Below are positions 1 to 10,570 of a stretch of 64,000 nt of DNA, piece by piece. This DNA is from Streptomyces parvulus. GTDB lineage: Bacteria > Actinomycetota > Actinomycetes > Streptomycetales > Streptomycetaceae. Below the pieces are notes generated by a model, which saw only the letters and a list, made by a program, of their open reading frames with translations, did not search any database and was not told the DNA's origin. The position numbers and the translations under genes were made by a program. The stretch is taken from NCBI RefSeq assembly GCF_014648855.1, contig NZ_BMRX01000004.1, forward strand, positions 248,001 to 312,000, read 5' to 3'. Every line of letters begins with the position of its first letter. Position 1 is the stretch's first letter.

Positions 1-3000
1 GGCGCGGTGCTCGGCACGCGGGTGCCGAGGTGTTCGGCGAGGGCGCGGGGTGTCCTCAGCAGGAACACGTCGCGCGGGGCGAGGGGCAGGCCGAGGGCCC
101 TGGCGCGGTTGACGACGGTGATGGCGACGATGCTGTCGCCGCCGGCGGCGAAGAAGTCGGTGGCCGCGTCCACGGCGGTGCCGGGCAGCGCCTCGGTGAA
201 GACGCCGACGAGGGCCGCGAGGGCGTCGGCGTCCGGCCGGTCCGCGGGGGCCGGGGCGGTGGGCGGTGCCGGGTCGGGGGCGGCCGCCGCGGCGCGCGCG
301 GTCAGGGCCGCGCGGTCCAGTTTGCCGTTGACGGTCAGCGGGAGCGCGTCCAGCGGCAGCACCCGGCCCGGCACCATGTGCGCGGGGAGCTTCGCCGACA
401 GGAGCGCGGTGAGGTCGTCGGGCGCGCGGCCCACGACGTGGGCCACCAGGTGGTCGCCGGTGTCCGCCACCGTGACGGCCGCGTCGACGACTCCGTCGAG
501 TTCGCGGAGCGCGGCCTCCACCTCGCCGGGTTCGATGCGGAACCCCTTGAGCTGGACCTGGTCGTCGGCGCGGCCCACGAACTCCAGCTCGCCGTCGAGG
601 GTGCGGCGGGCGAGGTCCCCCGTGTGGTACATGCGGGTGCCGTCCCCGGTGAACGGGTTGGCGACGAACCGGCCGGCGGTGAGTCCGGGCCGGCCCAGGT
701 AGCCGAGCGACACCTGGTCGCCGGCGACGTAGATGGCGCCCACCCGGCCGGGCGGCACGGGGCGGAGCCGGTCGTCCAGCAGGTGGGTGACCAGGCCGGG
801 GATCGGACCGCCGATGGGGCTGACGTCCTCGCCGGTGACGAAGTCCGCGTCGCCGAGGACGCGGTGCGTGACGTGGACGGTGGTCTCCGTGATGCCGTAC
901 ATGTTGACCAGCTCGGGGGCGGCGGTGCCGTGCCGTTCGACCCAGCCGCGCAGGCGCCCGAGGTCCAGCGGTTCGCCGCCGAAGATGATCCGGCGCAGCG
1001 CCGGGAGCGGTCCGCCGGCGTGCAGGTCTGCCTCGGCGAACCGGTGGAACGCCGACGGTGTCTGGTTGAGCACGGTCACCCCGCGCTCGCGAACCAGCCG
1101 GTGGAAGTCGACCGGGGAGCGGGTCAGCGCGTAGTCGGGCAGCAGCAGTTCGGCGCCGTGGGTCAGCGCGCCCCACAGCTCCCAGACCGCGAAGTCGAAG
1201 GAGAAGGAGTGGAACTGGACCCACACGTCGTGCGGGCCGAACCCCATGTCGGGCCGCGTCCGGGCGAGCAGGGTGACCACGGCGGCGTGCGGGACGACGA
1301 CGCCCTTGGGCCGGCCAGTCGAACCGGAGGTGTAGATGACGTAGGCGGGGTCGCGCCAGTCCGGCTCGCGGGCCGGCTCGGTGGTGTCCGCCGCTGACGG
1401 CTGCGGGGGCTCCTCGCCCGGTACGAGCAGGCGGGCGGGCACGCCGGCGCGGTCCAGCAGCCGGGCGAAGCGGTCGCGCTGTTCCGCGGCCACGAGGACG
1501 ACCTGCGGAGCGGAGTCGGCCAGGACGTACTCCAGGCGCTCGTCCGGGTAGGCCTCGTCCAGCGGGACGTAGGCTCCGCCCGCGCCGACCACCGCGGCCA
1601 GGGCGACCACCTGCTCGGCGGAGCGCGGGACGGCGACGGCCACGCGCCCGCCCGGCCCCACCCCGGCCGCGCGCAGTACGGCGGCGAGGCCGTCCTTGGC
1701 GTGGGCCAGTTCGCCGTAGGTCAGGGACCGGGTGGTGCCGTCCAGGGCGCACTGGGTGACGGCGGTGGCGGCGGGGTCGCGGCGTGCGGCGGCGTCGAGT
1801 AGGGCGCCGAGGGTGGCGGGGGCGACCTGCTCGGCGGGCTCCTCGGTGGCGAGGTGGGCGGCCGGGGCGTCGGGGCGGGTGAGCAGGCCGGTGAGGGTCC
1901 GGGTGAAGGTGTGCAGGAGGTGCCGGGCGCGGGGCTCCCGCACCAGTTCGCCGTCGTGGATGAGGTTGAAGCGCGGCCGGCCGTCGGGGGCGCGCTCGAC
2001 CACCAGCGTCAGCGGGTAGTGCGGGGCGCCCTCGTTCACGATCGCGGTGATGGCCAGGGTGTCGCCGGGCCGCCGCAGCTCGTCGGTGTCGGTGGCCACG
2101 TCGAAGACCACGAGGGTGTCGAAGAGGGGGCCCGCGCCCGCCTCCCGGGCGATGCCGGCGAGCGGGACGTGCTGGTGCGGCAGGACCGCGCTCTGGTGTG
2201 CGCGGACCCCGGCGAGCAGGTCGCGCGCGGTCGTGTCCGCGGTCCACCGGGCGCGCAGGGGGATGGTGTTGATGAAGAGGCCGACCATGTCCGCGATGCC
2301 GGGCACGTCGGCGTCGCGTCCGGAGACCGTCGAGCCGAAGACCACGTCGTCGCGTCCGAGGACACCGCCGAGGGTCAGCGCCCAGGCCGCGTGCACGGCG
2401 ACGCTGAGCGGCACCCCGGCGGCGCGGGCGGCGGCGTCGACGTCGGTGTCCGGCACCACGGCGGTGTCGGCGAACCGCTCGGAGGGGGTGTGGCCCTCGG
2501 CGACGAGTGAGGGGCCGGGCAGTCCGGCGAGCTGCTCGCGCCACACCCGGGCGCTCTCCTCGCCGTCGCGCCCGGCGAGCCGGCGCACGTGGTCGGGGAA
2601 GCCGCCGAGGGGGTGGACGGTGCCCGGCGCGTGGTATTCGGCGAGCAGGGTGCGCAGCATGGGCGGCACCGACCAGCCGTCGGCGATGATGTGGTGCACC
2701 GTCTGGACCAGGACGTGCCGGCGCTCCGCGGTGCGGACGAGGGTGTACCGCATCAGCGGGCCGGTGGTCAGGTCGAAGCCGGCGCGGCGGTCGCGCTCGG
2801 CGAGTTCGCGGATCTCGTCGTCGGTGATGCCGGGGCGGTCGAGGACGGTGAAGGGCGCCTCGACGCCGTTCTCCAGGACGGAGACCACCCGGCCGTCGCC
2901 GATGGCCACGAAGCGCGCGGTCAGGTTCGGGTACAGGGCGAGCAGCCGGGTGGCCGCGGCGGCGAGCCGGTCCGGGTCGGCCTCGCCCTCCAGGGTGAGC

Positions 3001-6000
3001 AGTTGCTGTTCGACGTAGCTGCCGTGCGCGTCGTCGTCGTAGACCGAGTGGAAGTACAGGCCCTCCTGGAGGGGGGTGAGCGGCAGGACGTCCCGCAGCG
3101 CGGGGCCGTCGAGGGCGTCGACGTCGGCCTGCGTGAGGGCCAGCGGTCGGAAGTCGCTGGGCGAGTGGCCGCCCCCGTCGAGGGCGGCGAGCCCGTTGAG
3201 GGCGTCCAGGTAGTACCCGGTGAGGACGGTGATGTCCTCGTCGGTGAACATGCCGTCGGGCCAGGAGACGGTGGTGACGAGCTGGTAGCCGCCGCCGGCG
3301 CCGGGTTCGGCGACGGCGTTGAACTCCAGGGCGCGGGGCAGGCGCATGCGCGGGTCGCGCTTCTCGCCGAGCTGCTCGGTGTTGCCCGCCAGCTGCCAGT
3401 CGCCGGGCGCGCCGGCGTCGAAGCGGCCGAGGTAGTTGAAGAGCACCTGCGGTGCCGGGGCGTCGAAGGTGACGCCCGCCAGGTGGCGGAGGGCGCCGTA
3501 GGAGACGCCGTTGTCCGGTATGCGGGCGAGGTCCTCCTTCACCGCCTTGAGGGCGCCGGCCAGGTACCCGGGCGCGGTCGGGTCGGGGGCGGTGCCCGGG
3601 TCGACGACGACCGGGAAGAGCGTGGTGAACCAGCCGACGGTGCGCGAGAGTTCGGGCTCGAAGCCGGCGGACGGGGCGACGAACCGTCCCTCGCGGCCGT
3701 GGCCCTCCAGCTCGATGTGGGCGAAGGTCTGGTCCTGGCCCAGGTCGCGGCGGCGGCGGGCGAGGGCGACGGCGAGTGCGGTCAGCAGCACGTCGTTGAC
3801 GCCGGTGTGGAACCGGGCGGGCGTCTCGCCGAGGACGGCGGCGGTGGCCTCGGGCGTGAGGGGCACGGTGCGCACCCGCTCCCGGGCGACGGTGTCGGCC
3901 GGGGACAGGGGGCGGTGGGCCAGCGGCTGGTCGGGCCCGGGCAGCGGGCGTCGGTAGGGGGCGCTGTCGGCGTCGTAGGAGGCGCGCTCGAGGAGCTGTG
4001 TCCAGCGCCGGAAGGAGGTGCCCTCGCGGGGCGGTTCGACGGGGGCGCCGGTGGAGAACTGGCGCCAGGCCGTGGCCAGGTCCTCCATGATGATCCGCCA
4101 GGACACGCCGTCGACGACGACGTGGTGGGCGACGACGACCAACTGCCGGGCCGCGCGGCGCCAGACGGCGCTCAGCATGACGCCGGCGGCGGGGTCCAGT
4201 GCCTCGGTGGCGAGGGCGACGCACGCGTCGAGCGGGCGGTCGCTCTCCTGCCAGGGGGCGGCGGGTGCCTCGTCGGGGATGTCGAAGCTCCAGCGGTCGC
4301 CGCGGACCAGCCGGGCGCGCAGCATGGGGTGCCGGCCCGTCACGGCGCCGAGGACCGCGTCGAGGGCGTCCGGGCCGAGGTCGGCCGGGGTGTTGAGGAC
4401 GACCGACTGGACGAAGCCGTCGACGGCGTCCGTGGTCTCGCCGAGCCACTGCACGATCGGGGAGCCCACGACGGTGCCGGCCGGGACGTCCCGGTGGTCG
4501 ACGACGGCGGTGTCCTCGCGGCTCGCCACCGCGGCCAGGGCTCCCACGGTGCTGTGGGTGAAGATCTGCCGGGCGGTGACGTACAGTCCCGCCTCGCGCA
4601 GCGCGCCCAGGAGGGAGATGGCGAGGATGCTGTCGCCGCCGAGCTGGAAGAAGTCCTGGTCGACGCCGACCTCGTCCAGGCGCAGGAGGGAGGCGACCGC
4701 CGCGCACACCGTCCGCTCGTCGTCGGTCGTGGGAGGGGCGGACGCGGCGGCGGGGGCCACCGGTTCGGGCAGCGCCTTCCGGTCGACCTTGCCGTTGGCG
4801 GTGAGCGGGAACTCCGGCGTCACGACGACGTGGGTGGGCACCATGTACTCCACCATGTGTTCCCCGGCCCAGGCCTTGACCTCCTCGGCGCGCAGGTCCT
4901 CGTGGCCGGCGGCGGGGATGACGTAGCCCACCAGATAGGTGCCGCCGGCGGCGTTCTTCTTCGCGACGACGCAGGTGTGGCGCACCCGGGGATGTTCCGC
5001 GAGGCCGATCTCGACGTCCTCGATCTCCAGGCGCATGCCGCGGATCTTGACCTGGTTGTCCGCGCGGCCGAGGAAGTCCAGGGAGCCGTCGGGGGCGTAG
5101 CGCGCGAGGTCTCCGGTGCGGTACAGCCTGGAGCCGTCGTCGGCGAACGGGTTGGCCACGAACCGGGACGCGGTCAGTCCGGGCGCACCCACGTAGCCGC
5201 GGCCCAACAGGAAGCCGCCGACGTAGAGTTCGCCGCCGACGCCGACCGGGACCGGCCGCAGCTCGTCGTCGAGGACGTACAGCTGGGTGTTGGGGTTGGC
5301 CTTGCCGATCGAGGTCGACAGGCGTTCGGCCGCACCCCGGTAGACGACGTGGGAGACGCCGATGGTCGTCTCGGCCGGGCCGTAACCGTGGTACAGGGGG
5401 ATGTCGAGCCGGGTGCGGAAGCGTTCGTACAGTTCCGGGGTCAGCACCTCGCCGCCGCACCACACGTGCCGCAGGCTGTCCAGGCGCCCGGAGTCGCCCG
5501 CCATCTCCAGCAGGACGTCCAGCATGGACGACACGAGGTAGGTGAAGGTGACGCGCTGTTCGGCGATGACGCCGAGGAGGTGGTGGGGGTCGCGTTCGCC
5601 GCCGGGCCGCAGGACCACGAGCCGTCCGCCGCGGACCAGGGGCAGGAAGATCTCGTTGACGGAGATGTCGAAGGACAGCGGCGCCTTGAACAGCGACACG
5701 TCGTCGGGGCCGAAGCCCAGGATCTCTTGGGACTGCCACAGGAGGCGTTCGCTGATCGCGGCGTGGCGGATCATCGCGCCCTTGGGCCGCCCGGTCGATC
5801 CGGAGGTGAAGATGACGTACGCGAGGGAGTCGCCGTGCACGAGGGTCTGCGGGGCGTCGGCGGGGTGGGAGCCGTGGCTCCAGTCCCCGAGGTCGACGGG
5901 CAGCGCGTCGGGTTCGTCCGGCGCGGGTACGCCCGTGGCGTTGAGCTGCGCGACGATGCCGGCGTCCGCGATGACGACGGCGCGGCGCTCTGCGGGCCAG

Positions 6001-6665
6001 TGCGGGTCGAGCGGTACGAAGGCGCAGCCGGCCCGGAGGACGCCGAGCAGGCCGACGACCAGGTCGGCGGAGCGCTCCAGGGAGATGCCGACGGTCTGCT
6101 CCGCGGTCAGCCCGCGTCCGGCCAGCGCGTGGGCCAGCTGGGCGGAGAGGGTCGCCACCTGACGGTAGGTCAGCGTGCGGTGTTCGTCGACGACGGCGAC
6201 CGCGTCCGGTCGGGTGCGGGCCTGTTCGAGGAACATCTCGACGAGGGTGGGGCGGTCGCGGTCGGCGTGGGTGTCGTTCCACTCGGCCAGGCTCGCGAGC
6301 CGGGCCGCCGGGCCGGAGGGGCCGATGGTGCCCAGGGGCCGGTCCGGGAAGTCGGCGAGGTCGTCGAGGGCGAGCTGCGCGTCCTCCGGTACGACACCGT
6401 CCGGGAGGGTGATGGTACGGCCCTCCGCTCCGACGACCCAGCCGCCGGGTGTGGCACCGCCGTTGGCGACCCAGCCGAGCACGTCGCCGAAGAGGGTGCC
6501 GTCGGTGAGGTCGAGCCCCGCGGGGCTGCGTCCGGTCGCCCAGTACGACAGGCCGACGGCGCACGCGGCGGCGATGGTCCGGTCGTCGAAGTCCCCGGTG
6601 CGCCTGCGGATGTCGGTGAGGTGCTTGGGAGAAAGCAGTACGAGCCGAGCGGTCGGTTCCATCAT
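1..6665 (-). CDS. cchH: Coelichelin-type NRPS (modules 1 and 2; 3' end beyond the window)
   Basis: This non-ribosomal peptide synthetase is cut by the left edge after about 2,220 residues. Domain order from the N-terminus is adenylation A1 (about 130-630), carrier protein (GGDS serine near 679), epimerase (HHVVVDG near 845), condensation (HHIIADG near 1325), A2 (about 1650-2110) and a second carrier (serine near 2178). Reading the ten specificity positions by alignment to GrsA gives D-I-N-Y-W-G-G-I-G-K for A1, the code I know for formyl-hydroxyornithine in CchH, and D-F-W-N-I-G-M-V-H-K for A2, a standard threonine code. This fits a trimodular coelichelin synthetase whose rest lies to the left. 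The start is the first of two adjacent ATGs; GGAAGG lies 14 nt upstream. An iron box precedes the gene. About 110 residues before A1 match no domain I recognise. Confidence 0.95.
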   Translation of the reverse strand, partial: MMEPTARLVLLSPKHLTDIRRRTGDFDDRTIAAACAVGLSYWATGRSPAGLDLTDGTLFGDVLGWVANGGATPGGWVVGAEGRTITLPDGVVPEDAQLALDDLADFPDRPLGTIGPSGPAARLASLAEWNDTHADRDRPTLVEMFLEQARTRPDAVAVVDEHRTLTYRQVATLSAQLAHALAGRGLTAEQTVGISLERSADLVVGLLGVLRAGCAFVPLDPHWPAERRAVVIADAGIVAQLNATGVPAPDEPDALPVDLGDWSHGSHPADAPQTLVHGDSLAYVIFTSGSTGRPKGAMIRHAAISERLLWQSQEILGFGPDDVSLFKAPLSFDISVNEIFLPLVRGGRLVVLRPGGERDPHHLLGVIAEQRVTFTYLVSSMLDVLLEMAGDSGRLDSLRHVWCGGEVLTPELYERFRTRLDIPLYHGYGPAETTIGVSHVVYRGAAERLSTSIGKANPNTQLYVLDDELRPVPVGVGGELYVGGFLLGRGYVGAPGLTASRFVANPFADDGSRLYRTGDLARYAPDGSLDFLGRADNQVKIRGMRLEIEDVEIGLAEHPRVRHTCVVAKKNAAGGTYLVGYVIPAAGHEDLRAEEVKAWAGEHMVEYMVPTHVVVTPEFPLTANGKVDRKALPEPVAPAAASAPPTTDDERTVCAAVASLLRLDEVGVDQDFFQLGGDSILAISLLGALREAGLYVTARQIFTHSTVGALAAVASREDTAVVDHRDVPAGTVVGSPIVQWLGETTDAVDGFVQSVVLNTPADLGPDALDAVLGAVTGRHPMLRARLVRGDRWSFDIPDEAPAAPWQESDRPLDACVALATEALDPAAGVMLSAVWRRAARQLVVVAHHVVVDGVSWRIIMEDLATAWRQFSTGAPVEPPREGTSFRRWTQLLERASYDADSAPYRRPLPGPDQPLAHRPLSPADTVARERVRTVPLTPEATAAVLGETPARFHTGVNDVLLTALAVALARRRRDLGQDQTFAHIELEGHGREGRFVAPSAGFEPELSRTVGWFTTLFPVVVDPGTAPDPTAPGYLAGALKAVKEDLARIPDNGVSYGALRHLAGVTFDAPAPQVLFNYLGRFDAGAPGDWQLAGNTEQLGEKRDPRMRLPRALEFNAVAEPGAGGGYQLVTTVSWPDGMFTDEDITVLTGYYLDALNGLAALDGGGHSPSDFRPLALTQADVDALDGPALRDVLPLTPLQEGLYFHSVYDDDAHGSYVEQQLLTLEGEADPDRLAAAATRLLALYPNLTARFVAIGDGRVVSVLENGVEAPFTVLDRPGITDDEIRELAERDRRAGFDLTTGPLMRYTLVRTAERRHVLVQTVHHIIADGWSVPPMLRTLLAEYHAPGTVHPLGGFPDHVRRLAGRDGEESARVWREQLAGLPGPSLVAEGHTPSERFADTAVVPDTDVDAAARAAGVPLSVAVHAAWALTLGGVLGRDDVVFGSTVSGRDADVPGIADMVGLFINTIPLRARWTADTTARDLLAGVRAHQSAVLPHQHVPLAGIAREAGAGPLFDTLVVFDVATDTDELRRPGDTLAITAIVNEGAPHYPLTLVVERAPDGRPRFNLIHDGELVREPRARHLLHTFTRTLTGLLTRPDAPAAHLATEEPAEQVAPATLGALLDAAARRDPAATAVTQCALDGTTRSLTYGELAHAKDGLAAVLRAAGVGPGGRVAVAVPRSAEQVVALAAVVGAGGAYVPLDEAYPDERLEYVLADSAPQVVLVAAEQRDRFARLLDRAGVPARLLVPGEEPPQPSAADTTEPAREPDWRDPAYVIYTSGSTGRPKGVVVPHAAVVTLLARTRPDMGFGPHDVWVQFHSFSFDFAVWELWGALTHGAELLLPDYALTRSPVDFHRLVRERGVTVLNQTPSAFHRFAEADLHAGGPLPALRRIIFGGEPLDLGRLRGWVERHGTAAPELVNMYGITETTVHVTHRVLGDADFVTGEDVSPIGGPIPGLVTHLLDDRLRPVPPGRVGAIYVAGDQVSLGYLGRPGLTAGRFVANPFTGDGTRMYHTGDLARRTLDGELEFVGRADDQVQLKGFRIEPGEVEAALRELDGVVDAAVTVADTGDHLVAHVVGRAPDDLTALLSAKLPAHMVPGRVLPLDALPLTVNGKLDRAALTARAAAAAPDPAPPTAPAPADRPDADALAALVGVFTEALPGTAVDAATDFFAAGGDSIVAITVVNRARALGLPLAPRDVFLLRTPRALAEHLGTRVPSTA

Positions 6666-6706
6666 CGAAGACTCAACGCCCTTCCAAGGAATGACGGCAG
6701 GCTAAC

Positions 6707-6725
6707 CCAAGTAAGGGTTACCTAA
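6707..6725 (-). promoter_or_regulatory. Iron box upstream of the NRPS
   Basis: The 19-mer CCAAGTAAGGGTTACCTAA fits the DmdR/IdeR consensus TWAGGTWAGSCTWACCTWA at about 15 positions, with a perfect right half. It lies in the 70-bp gap between the exporter gene and the NRPS, about 40 bp before the NRPS start, so the NRPS probably has its own iron-repressed promoter as well as read-through. Confidence 0.75.
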
Positions 6726-6735
6726 CCACCCCTGA

Positions 6736-8523
6736 TCAACTACCTTCTCGCCAGGCCCGCCACAGTCGCGCGTACCGGCCGCCCAGCGCCACCAGTTCCT
6801 CGTGCGTCCCCTCCTCGACCACCCGCCCGGCGTCCAGGACGGCGATCCGGTCCGCGGCCATGGCCTGGGTGAGCCGGTGCGCCACGAACAGGGTGGTGCG
6901 GCCGGCGCAGGCGGCCGTGACGGCCCGTTCCAGCTCGGCGGCGCCCTCGCTGCCGGCCTCCGCCGTGGACTCGTCCAGCACCACCACGGGTGAGCGGCTG
7001 AGCACCAGCCGGGCCAGGGCGACCTGGGCCACCTTCGTCCCGTCGAGGCGCTCGCCGCCCTCACCCACCGGGGTGTCCAGTCCGTCGGGCAGGGTGTCCA
7101 GCCAGTGGCCGGCGCCCACCGTCCGCAGGGCGCCGTCGAGTTCGGCGTCGGTGGCGTCGGGGGCGGCCAGCCGGAGGTCGTCGGCGAGCGGGCCGGAGAA
7201 CACGTGCGTCTCCTGGGTGAGGATGCTCACCAGCGCCCGCGCACCGGCCTCGTCGACTCCGGCCAGGTCGACCGCTCCCACCCGCACCGATCCGGACTGC
7301 GGTGTTCCGATGCCGGCGATCAGCGCGGCGAGCGTCGTCTTGCCCGCACCCGTCGCGCCGACCAGGGCGAGCGAGCCCCCGGCGGGGATGGTCAGGTCGA
7401 CGTCCCTGAGGACCGGTTCCTCGGCGCCCGGGTAGGTGAACGTCAGCCCCTCCACCCGCACCGGGTGGGCACCGGCGGCCGCGGCAGCGGCACCGGCGTC
7501 GCCGACCAGCCGGTCCTGCGTGTCCTCGCCCAGCACTCCGACCAGGCGGGTCAGGCTCGCGCCCGACTTCTGCGCCTCGTCGAAGGTGAACATGATGGCG
7601 CCCAGCGGGGTGAACAGCCGGTGGAAGAGGAGCGGGGCGGCGGACACCTCGCCGAGTGTCGCGGCGTCGGCCTCCAGCAGGGCGTACCCCACCAGGAGGA
7701 TGAGCGTCAGACCGATGAACTCGGCGCGGTTCTCCCGGCCGACGAAGCGGCCGAAGAACCGGAACACCTCGATGCCGAGGTCGCGCACCCGCCAGGACTC
7801 GCGGTCCACCTGCTCGCGGAAGCGGTCCTCCAGCCGGTACGCCCGCACGGTGTCGATGCCGTTGAGGCCGCTGATCAGGGCCTGGGCGCGGTCGGCCTGG
7901 GCCACCCGCTGGCGCCGGTAGAGCGGGGCGGAGCGCGGCAGGTACCAGCGCAGGGCGAGGGCGTAGGCGGGCAGCGCGCCGGCGCCCGCGAGGCCGAGCC
8001 GCCAGTCCAGGCCGAACATGCCGGCCGTGGCGATGGCGACGAGCACACCGGCCGAGAAGACCGTGGGGACGGCGGTGCGGATGCCCTTGGAGAGGACGGC
8101 CACGTCGTCGCCGACCCGGGACAGCACGTCCCCGCGGCCCACCTGTTCGACGCGCGCGCTGGGCATCCCCAGCACGGCGCGCACCGCGCCCTCGCGCAGC
8201 CGGGCCAGCAGGTCGGCGCCGAGCCGCCCGATCAGGTACGTCGACACCGCGGTGGCGGCCGCGCCGAGCAGCGCGGCCGCGACCATCACGGTGCCGATCG
8301 TGACCAGGACCGAGCGGGACTCGCCGCCGACGACCGCGTCGACGACGCGGCCGAGCAGGAGTACCGGGAGAACCTGGAGGGCCGCTCCGGCCACCGTGGT
8401 GAGCGCCGTGGCGAGGGTCAGCCACGGCACCTCGCGGCAGTGCGCCCCGACCCAGCGGGCGGCCTCGCGTCCGGTGGCCGTACGCAGGGCGGCCGGGGCG
8501 ACCCGGGTGTCTGTCGCGCTCAC
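6736..8523 (-). CDS. cchG: ABC exporter (TMD-NBD fusion), siderophore export
   Basis: A 595-residue half-transporter, with an N-terminal six-helix exporter membrane domain (about 20-320) joined to an ATPase domain (about 355-595). The ATPase has Walker A GATGAGKTT near 393, a Q-loop ILTQET, Walker B VVVLDES and the switch histidine FVAHR. The usual LSGGQ signature is replaced by LDGTKVAQ, as in a subgroup of actinobacterial siderophore exporters that I recall having LTxxQAQQ there. Its place between the siderophore-binding lipoprotein and the NRPS suggests it exports coelichelin. The GTG start lies 2 bp after the stop of the lipoprotein gene, so the two are likely co-translated. Membrane-bound, probably a homodimer. 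Confidence 0.88.
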   Translation of the reverse strand: MSATDTRVAPAALRTATGREAARWVGAHCREVPWLTLATALTTVAGAALQVLPVLLLGRVVDAVVGGESRSVLVTIGTVMVAAALLGAAATAVSTYLIGRLGADLLARLREGAVRAVLGMPSARVEQVGRGDVLSRVGDDVAVLSKGIRTAVPTVFSAGVLVAIATAGMFGLDWRLGLAGAGALPAYALALRWYLPRSAPLYRRQRVAQADRAQALISGLNGIDTVRAYRLEDRFREQVDRESWRVRDLGIEVFRFFGRFVGRENRAEFIGLTLILLVGYALLEADAATLGEVSAAPLLFHRLFTPLGAIMFTFDEAQKSGASLTRLVGVLGEDTQDRLVGDAGAAAAAAGAHPVRVEGLTFTYPGAEEPVLRDVDLTIPAGGSLALVGATGAGKTTLAALIAGIGTPQSGSVRVGAVDLAGVDEAGARALVSILTQETHVFSGPLADDLRLAAPDATDAELDGALRTVGAGHWLDTLPDGLDTPVGEGGERLDGTKVAQVALARLVLSRSPVVVLDESTAEAGSEGAAELERAVTAACAGRTTLFVAHRLTQAMAADRIAVLDAGRVVEEGTHEELVALGGRYARLWRAWREGS

Positions 8524-8525
8524 AC

Positions 8526-9581
8526 CTACCCGGCCGACTTGACGAGTTCGTCGACCGCGTACGGCATGGACAGCAGGGTGCCCTGGGAGATGGCCGCGCC
8601 GACCGCGGGGCCCTCGCTGTCCAGGAGGTAGGTCACCTTGCCGTTCTTGGCGGCGTCGAGGTTGGCGAAGAGCTTGAACTTCTTCAGCGCGTCCTGGTCG
8701 GCCTGGTCGTTGATGACGAAGACGCGGTCGACGTCGACGAGGTCGACGCGCTCGGGCGAGAGCGTGGTGTAGAAGTCGCCGCCGGCCACTTCGTCGATCT
8801 TCGTCTGGTACTTGAAGCCGATGCCCGTCACCAGGCGTCCGCGCACGTCGGTGGAGGTGAACGGCGCGACCGAGTCCTTGTACCAGGAGAGCACCACGGC
8901 GGTCTGGTCCGCGAACTCGGGGTGGTCCTTCTTGGCCGCGTCGAGCTGTCCCTGGATGCCGGCCACCATCTTCTCGCCCTCCTCGGCCTTGCCGAGTGCC
9001 TTGGCGATGTGCACGGCGTTGTCCTGCCAGGGGGCGCTGAACGGCTCCTTCTCGGCCTTGGTGCGTCCCACGGTCGGCGCGATCTTGGAGAGCTTGTCGT
9101 AGGCGGCCTGGTCGACCTCGGAGTACACCGCGATGATGAGATCGGGGCGCAGGGCGGCGATCTTCTCGTAGTTGGGGCCGGTGTCGCCGTTCTTCATGAT
9201 GACCTCGGGCTTGGCGTCGCCCCACTTGTCCTTCACCCACGGCCACTGGGTGTTGATGTCGGGGCTCTGGCCCTCGGGGTTCGGGTACTGGTCGACCATG
9301 CCGACGGGCTTGATGCCGAAGGCGAGGACGGTCTGGTCGTCGGTGTAGCCGACGGTGACGACCCGCTCGGGCGCCTTGGTGACCTTCGTGGTGCCGAACG
9401 CGTGCTCCACGGTGACCGGGAACGCGCCCGCCCCGGCGGTGGAGTCGTCGCCGCCCGCGCTGTCCGCCGGCTCGTCCGAGTCGGAACCGCACCCCGCGAG
9501 GAGGCCGACGCCGAGTGCGGCGGCGGAGAGCGCCGCCGCCAGTCGTCGCCAGGGCGTCATACGCGTCGTTCTGAGGAGCAT
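8526..9581 (-). CDS. cchF: Ferric-siderophore binding lipoprotein (FecB/FepB type)
   Basis: A 351-residue periplasmic-binding-protein-like lipoprotein of the FhuD/FepB class III fold. It has a signal peptide with lipobox LLAGC, a low-complexity Ser/Asp/Gly tether, then a binding domain (from VTVEHAFGTTKVTKAPERVV onward) typical of iron-siderophore receptors. It should capture ferric coelichelin outside the membrane and pass it to the CchCD permease. I chose the ATG with AAGGGA seven bases upstream; a later ATG (9560), or an earlier one at 9611, is possible. The gene has its own iron box upstream and is followed 2 bp later by the exporter gene. Confidence 0.92.
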   Translation of the reverse strand: MLLRTTRMTPWRRLAAALSAAALGVGLLAGCGSDSDEPADSAGGDDSTAGAGAFPVTVEHAFGTTKVTKAPERVVTVGYTDDQTVLAFGIKPVGMVDQYPNPEGQSPDINTQWPWVKDKWGDAKPEVIMKNGDTGPNYEKIAALRPDLIIAVYSEVDQAAYDKLSKIAPTVGRTKAEKEPFSAPWQDNAVHIAKALGKAEEGEKMVAGIQGQLDAAKKDHPEFADQTAVVLSWYKDSVAPFTSTDVRGRLVTGIGFKYQTKIDEVAGGDFYTTLSPERVDLVDVDRVFVINDQADQDALKKFKLFANLDAAKNGKVTYLLDSEGPAVGAAISQGTLLSMPYAVDELVKSAG

Positions 9582-9651
9582 CCGGAGATCCCTTGCTGTC
9601 GCGCCGTCCACTGCGCCCCGGATGAGGGCAGCAAACCATATCGCGTCCGAG

Positions 9652-9670
9652 TGAGGTTAGCCTACCCTCA
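9652..9670 (-). promoter_or_regulatory. Iron box upstream of cchF, overlapping the cchE stop codon
   Basis: TGAGGTTAGCCTACCCTCA agrees with the DmdR/IdeR consensus at 16 of 19 positions and forms a near-perfect palindrome. Its last three bases are the stop codon of the upstream ATPase gene, so the operator partly lies within coding sequence. It is about 70 bp ahead of the lipoprotein start. Confidence 0.8.
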
Positions 9671-10531
9671 CTGTGCCAACTCCGCGGATACCGGGTCGAG
9701 TTCCACGTGGGCACGCCCGATCGGGACGATGAGGGGCCGGTCCCCCACCGGGTCGTCGATCACCTTGGCGCGCAGCCCGAACGCCTCGTGCAGCAGTTCG
9801 GCGGTGATCACCTCGCGCGGATGCCCCTGGGCGAGGATCGCCCCGTCCCGCATCACGACCAGGTTGTCGCTGTAGCGGGTGGCGAGGTTGAGGTCGTGCA
9901 GCACCATGACCACCGTGCACCCGGACTCGTGCAGGTCGTCCACCAGGTCGAGCACGTCGATCGCGTGCGCCAGGTCCAGGTAGGTGGTGGGCTCGTCGAG
10001 CAGCAGCAGGTCGGTGCCCTGGGCCAGGGTCATGGAGATCCAGACGCGCTGCCGCTGCCCGCCGGAGAGCGAGTCCACCGGCCGGTCGGCGAGGTCGGCA
10101 ACCCCGGTCATGGCCAGCGCCCGGCCCACCACGGCCGCGTCGTCCGAGGACCACTGCCGCAGCCAGCTCTGGTGCGGGTGGCGGCCCCTGGCGACCAGGT
10201 CGGAGACCGTCAAACCCTCCGGGGCGACCGGCGCCTGGGGCAGCAGTCCGAGCTTCTTGGCGACGTCCCGGGTCCTGAGGCCCGCGATGTCCTCGCCGTC
10301 CAGCACGACGGTGCCGCTGGTGGGCTTCAGCAGCCGGGACAGGGTGCGCAGCAGGGTCGACTTGCCGCAGCCGTTGGGCCCGATGATGGTGGTGACGACT
10401 CCGGGCGGGATCGCCACGTCGAGCCCGTCGATGACCGGGCGGGCGCCGTAGCCGACCGCCACTCCCCTGGCGGACAGCCGTGCGCTGCCGCCGGCCGCCG
10501 GCACGGCGCCGGTGATGGACTCAACGGCCAC
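9668..10531 (-). CDS. cchE: Ferric-siderophore ABC importer, ATP-binding protein
   Basis: A 287-residue FepC/FhuC-type ATPase. It has Walker A GPNGCGKST near residue 52, a canonical LSGGQRQR signature, Walker B LLLLDEPT and the switch histidine in VLHDLN. It powers the CchCD permease for ferric coelichelin uptake. It follows the permease genes on the same strand with a short gap and is followed by the binding lipoprotein. The first 18 residues before SARLSARG are poorly conserved in such proteins, but no better start is visible. Confidence 0.92.
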   Translation of the reverse strand: MAVESITGAVPAAGGSARLSARGVAVGYGARPVIDGLDVAIPPGVVTTIIGPNGCGKSTLLRTLSRLLKPTSGTVVLDGEDIAGLRTRDVAKKLGLLPQAPVAPEGLTVSDLVARGRHPHQSWLRQWSSDDAAVVGRALAMTGVADLADRPVDSLSGGQRQRVWISMTLAQGTDLLLLDEPTTYLDLAHAIDVLDLVDDLHESGCTVVMVLHDLNLATRYSDNLVVMRDGAILAQGHPREVITAELLHEAFGLRAKVIDDPVGDRPLIVPIGRAHVELDPVSAELAQ

Positions 10532-10540
10532 TGGACCCCC

Positions 10541-10559
10541 CTCAATCAGGCTTGCCTTA
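10541..10559 (-). promoter_or_regulatory. Half-conserved iron box before cchE
   Basis: Read on the minus strand, TAAGGCAAGCCTGATTGAG matches the left half and centre of the iron-box consensus at 11 of 12 positions, but the right half is poor. It sits in the 39-bp gap between the permease and ATPase genes. It may be a weak or degraded DmdR site. Confidence 0.4.
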
Positions 10560-10570
10560 CTTTGTAGCAG

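Noticed and set aside
2589..6725. Very long plus-strand open frame across the NRPS
   Set aside because: It is antisense to the NRPS. Its product is low-complexity Gly/Val/Arg/Asp-rich and matches no family, while the minus strand gives clean NRPS domains.
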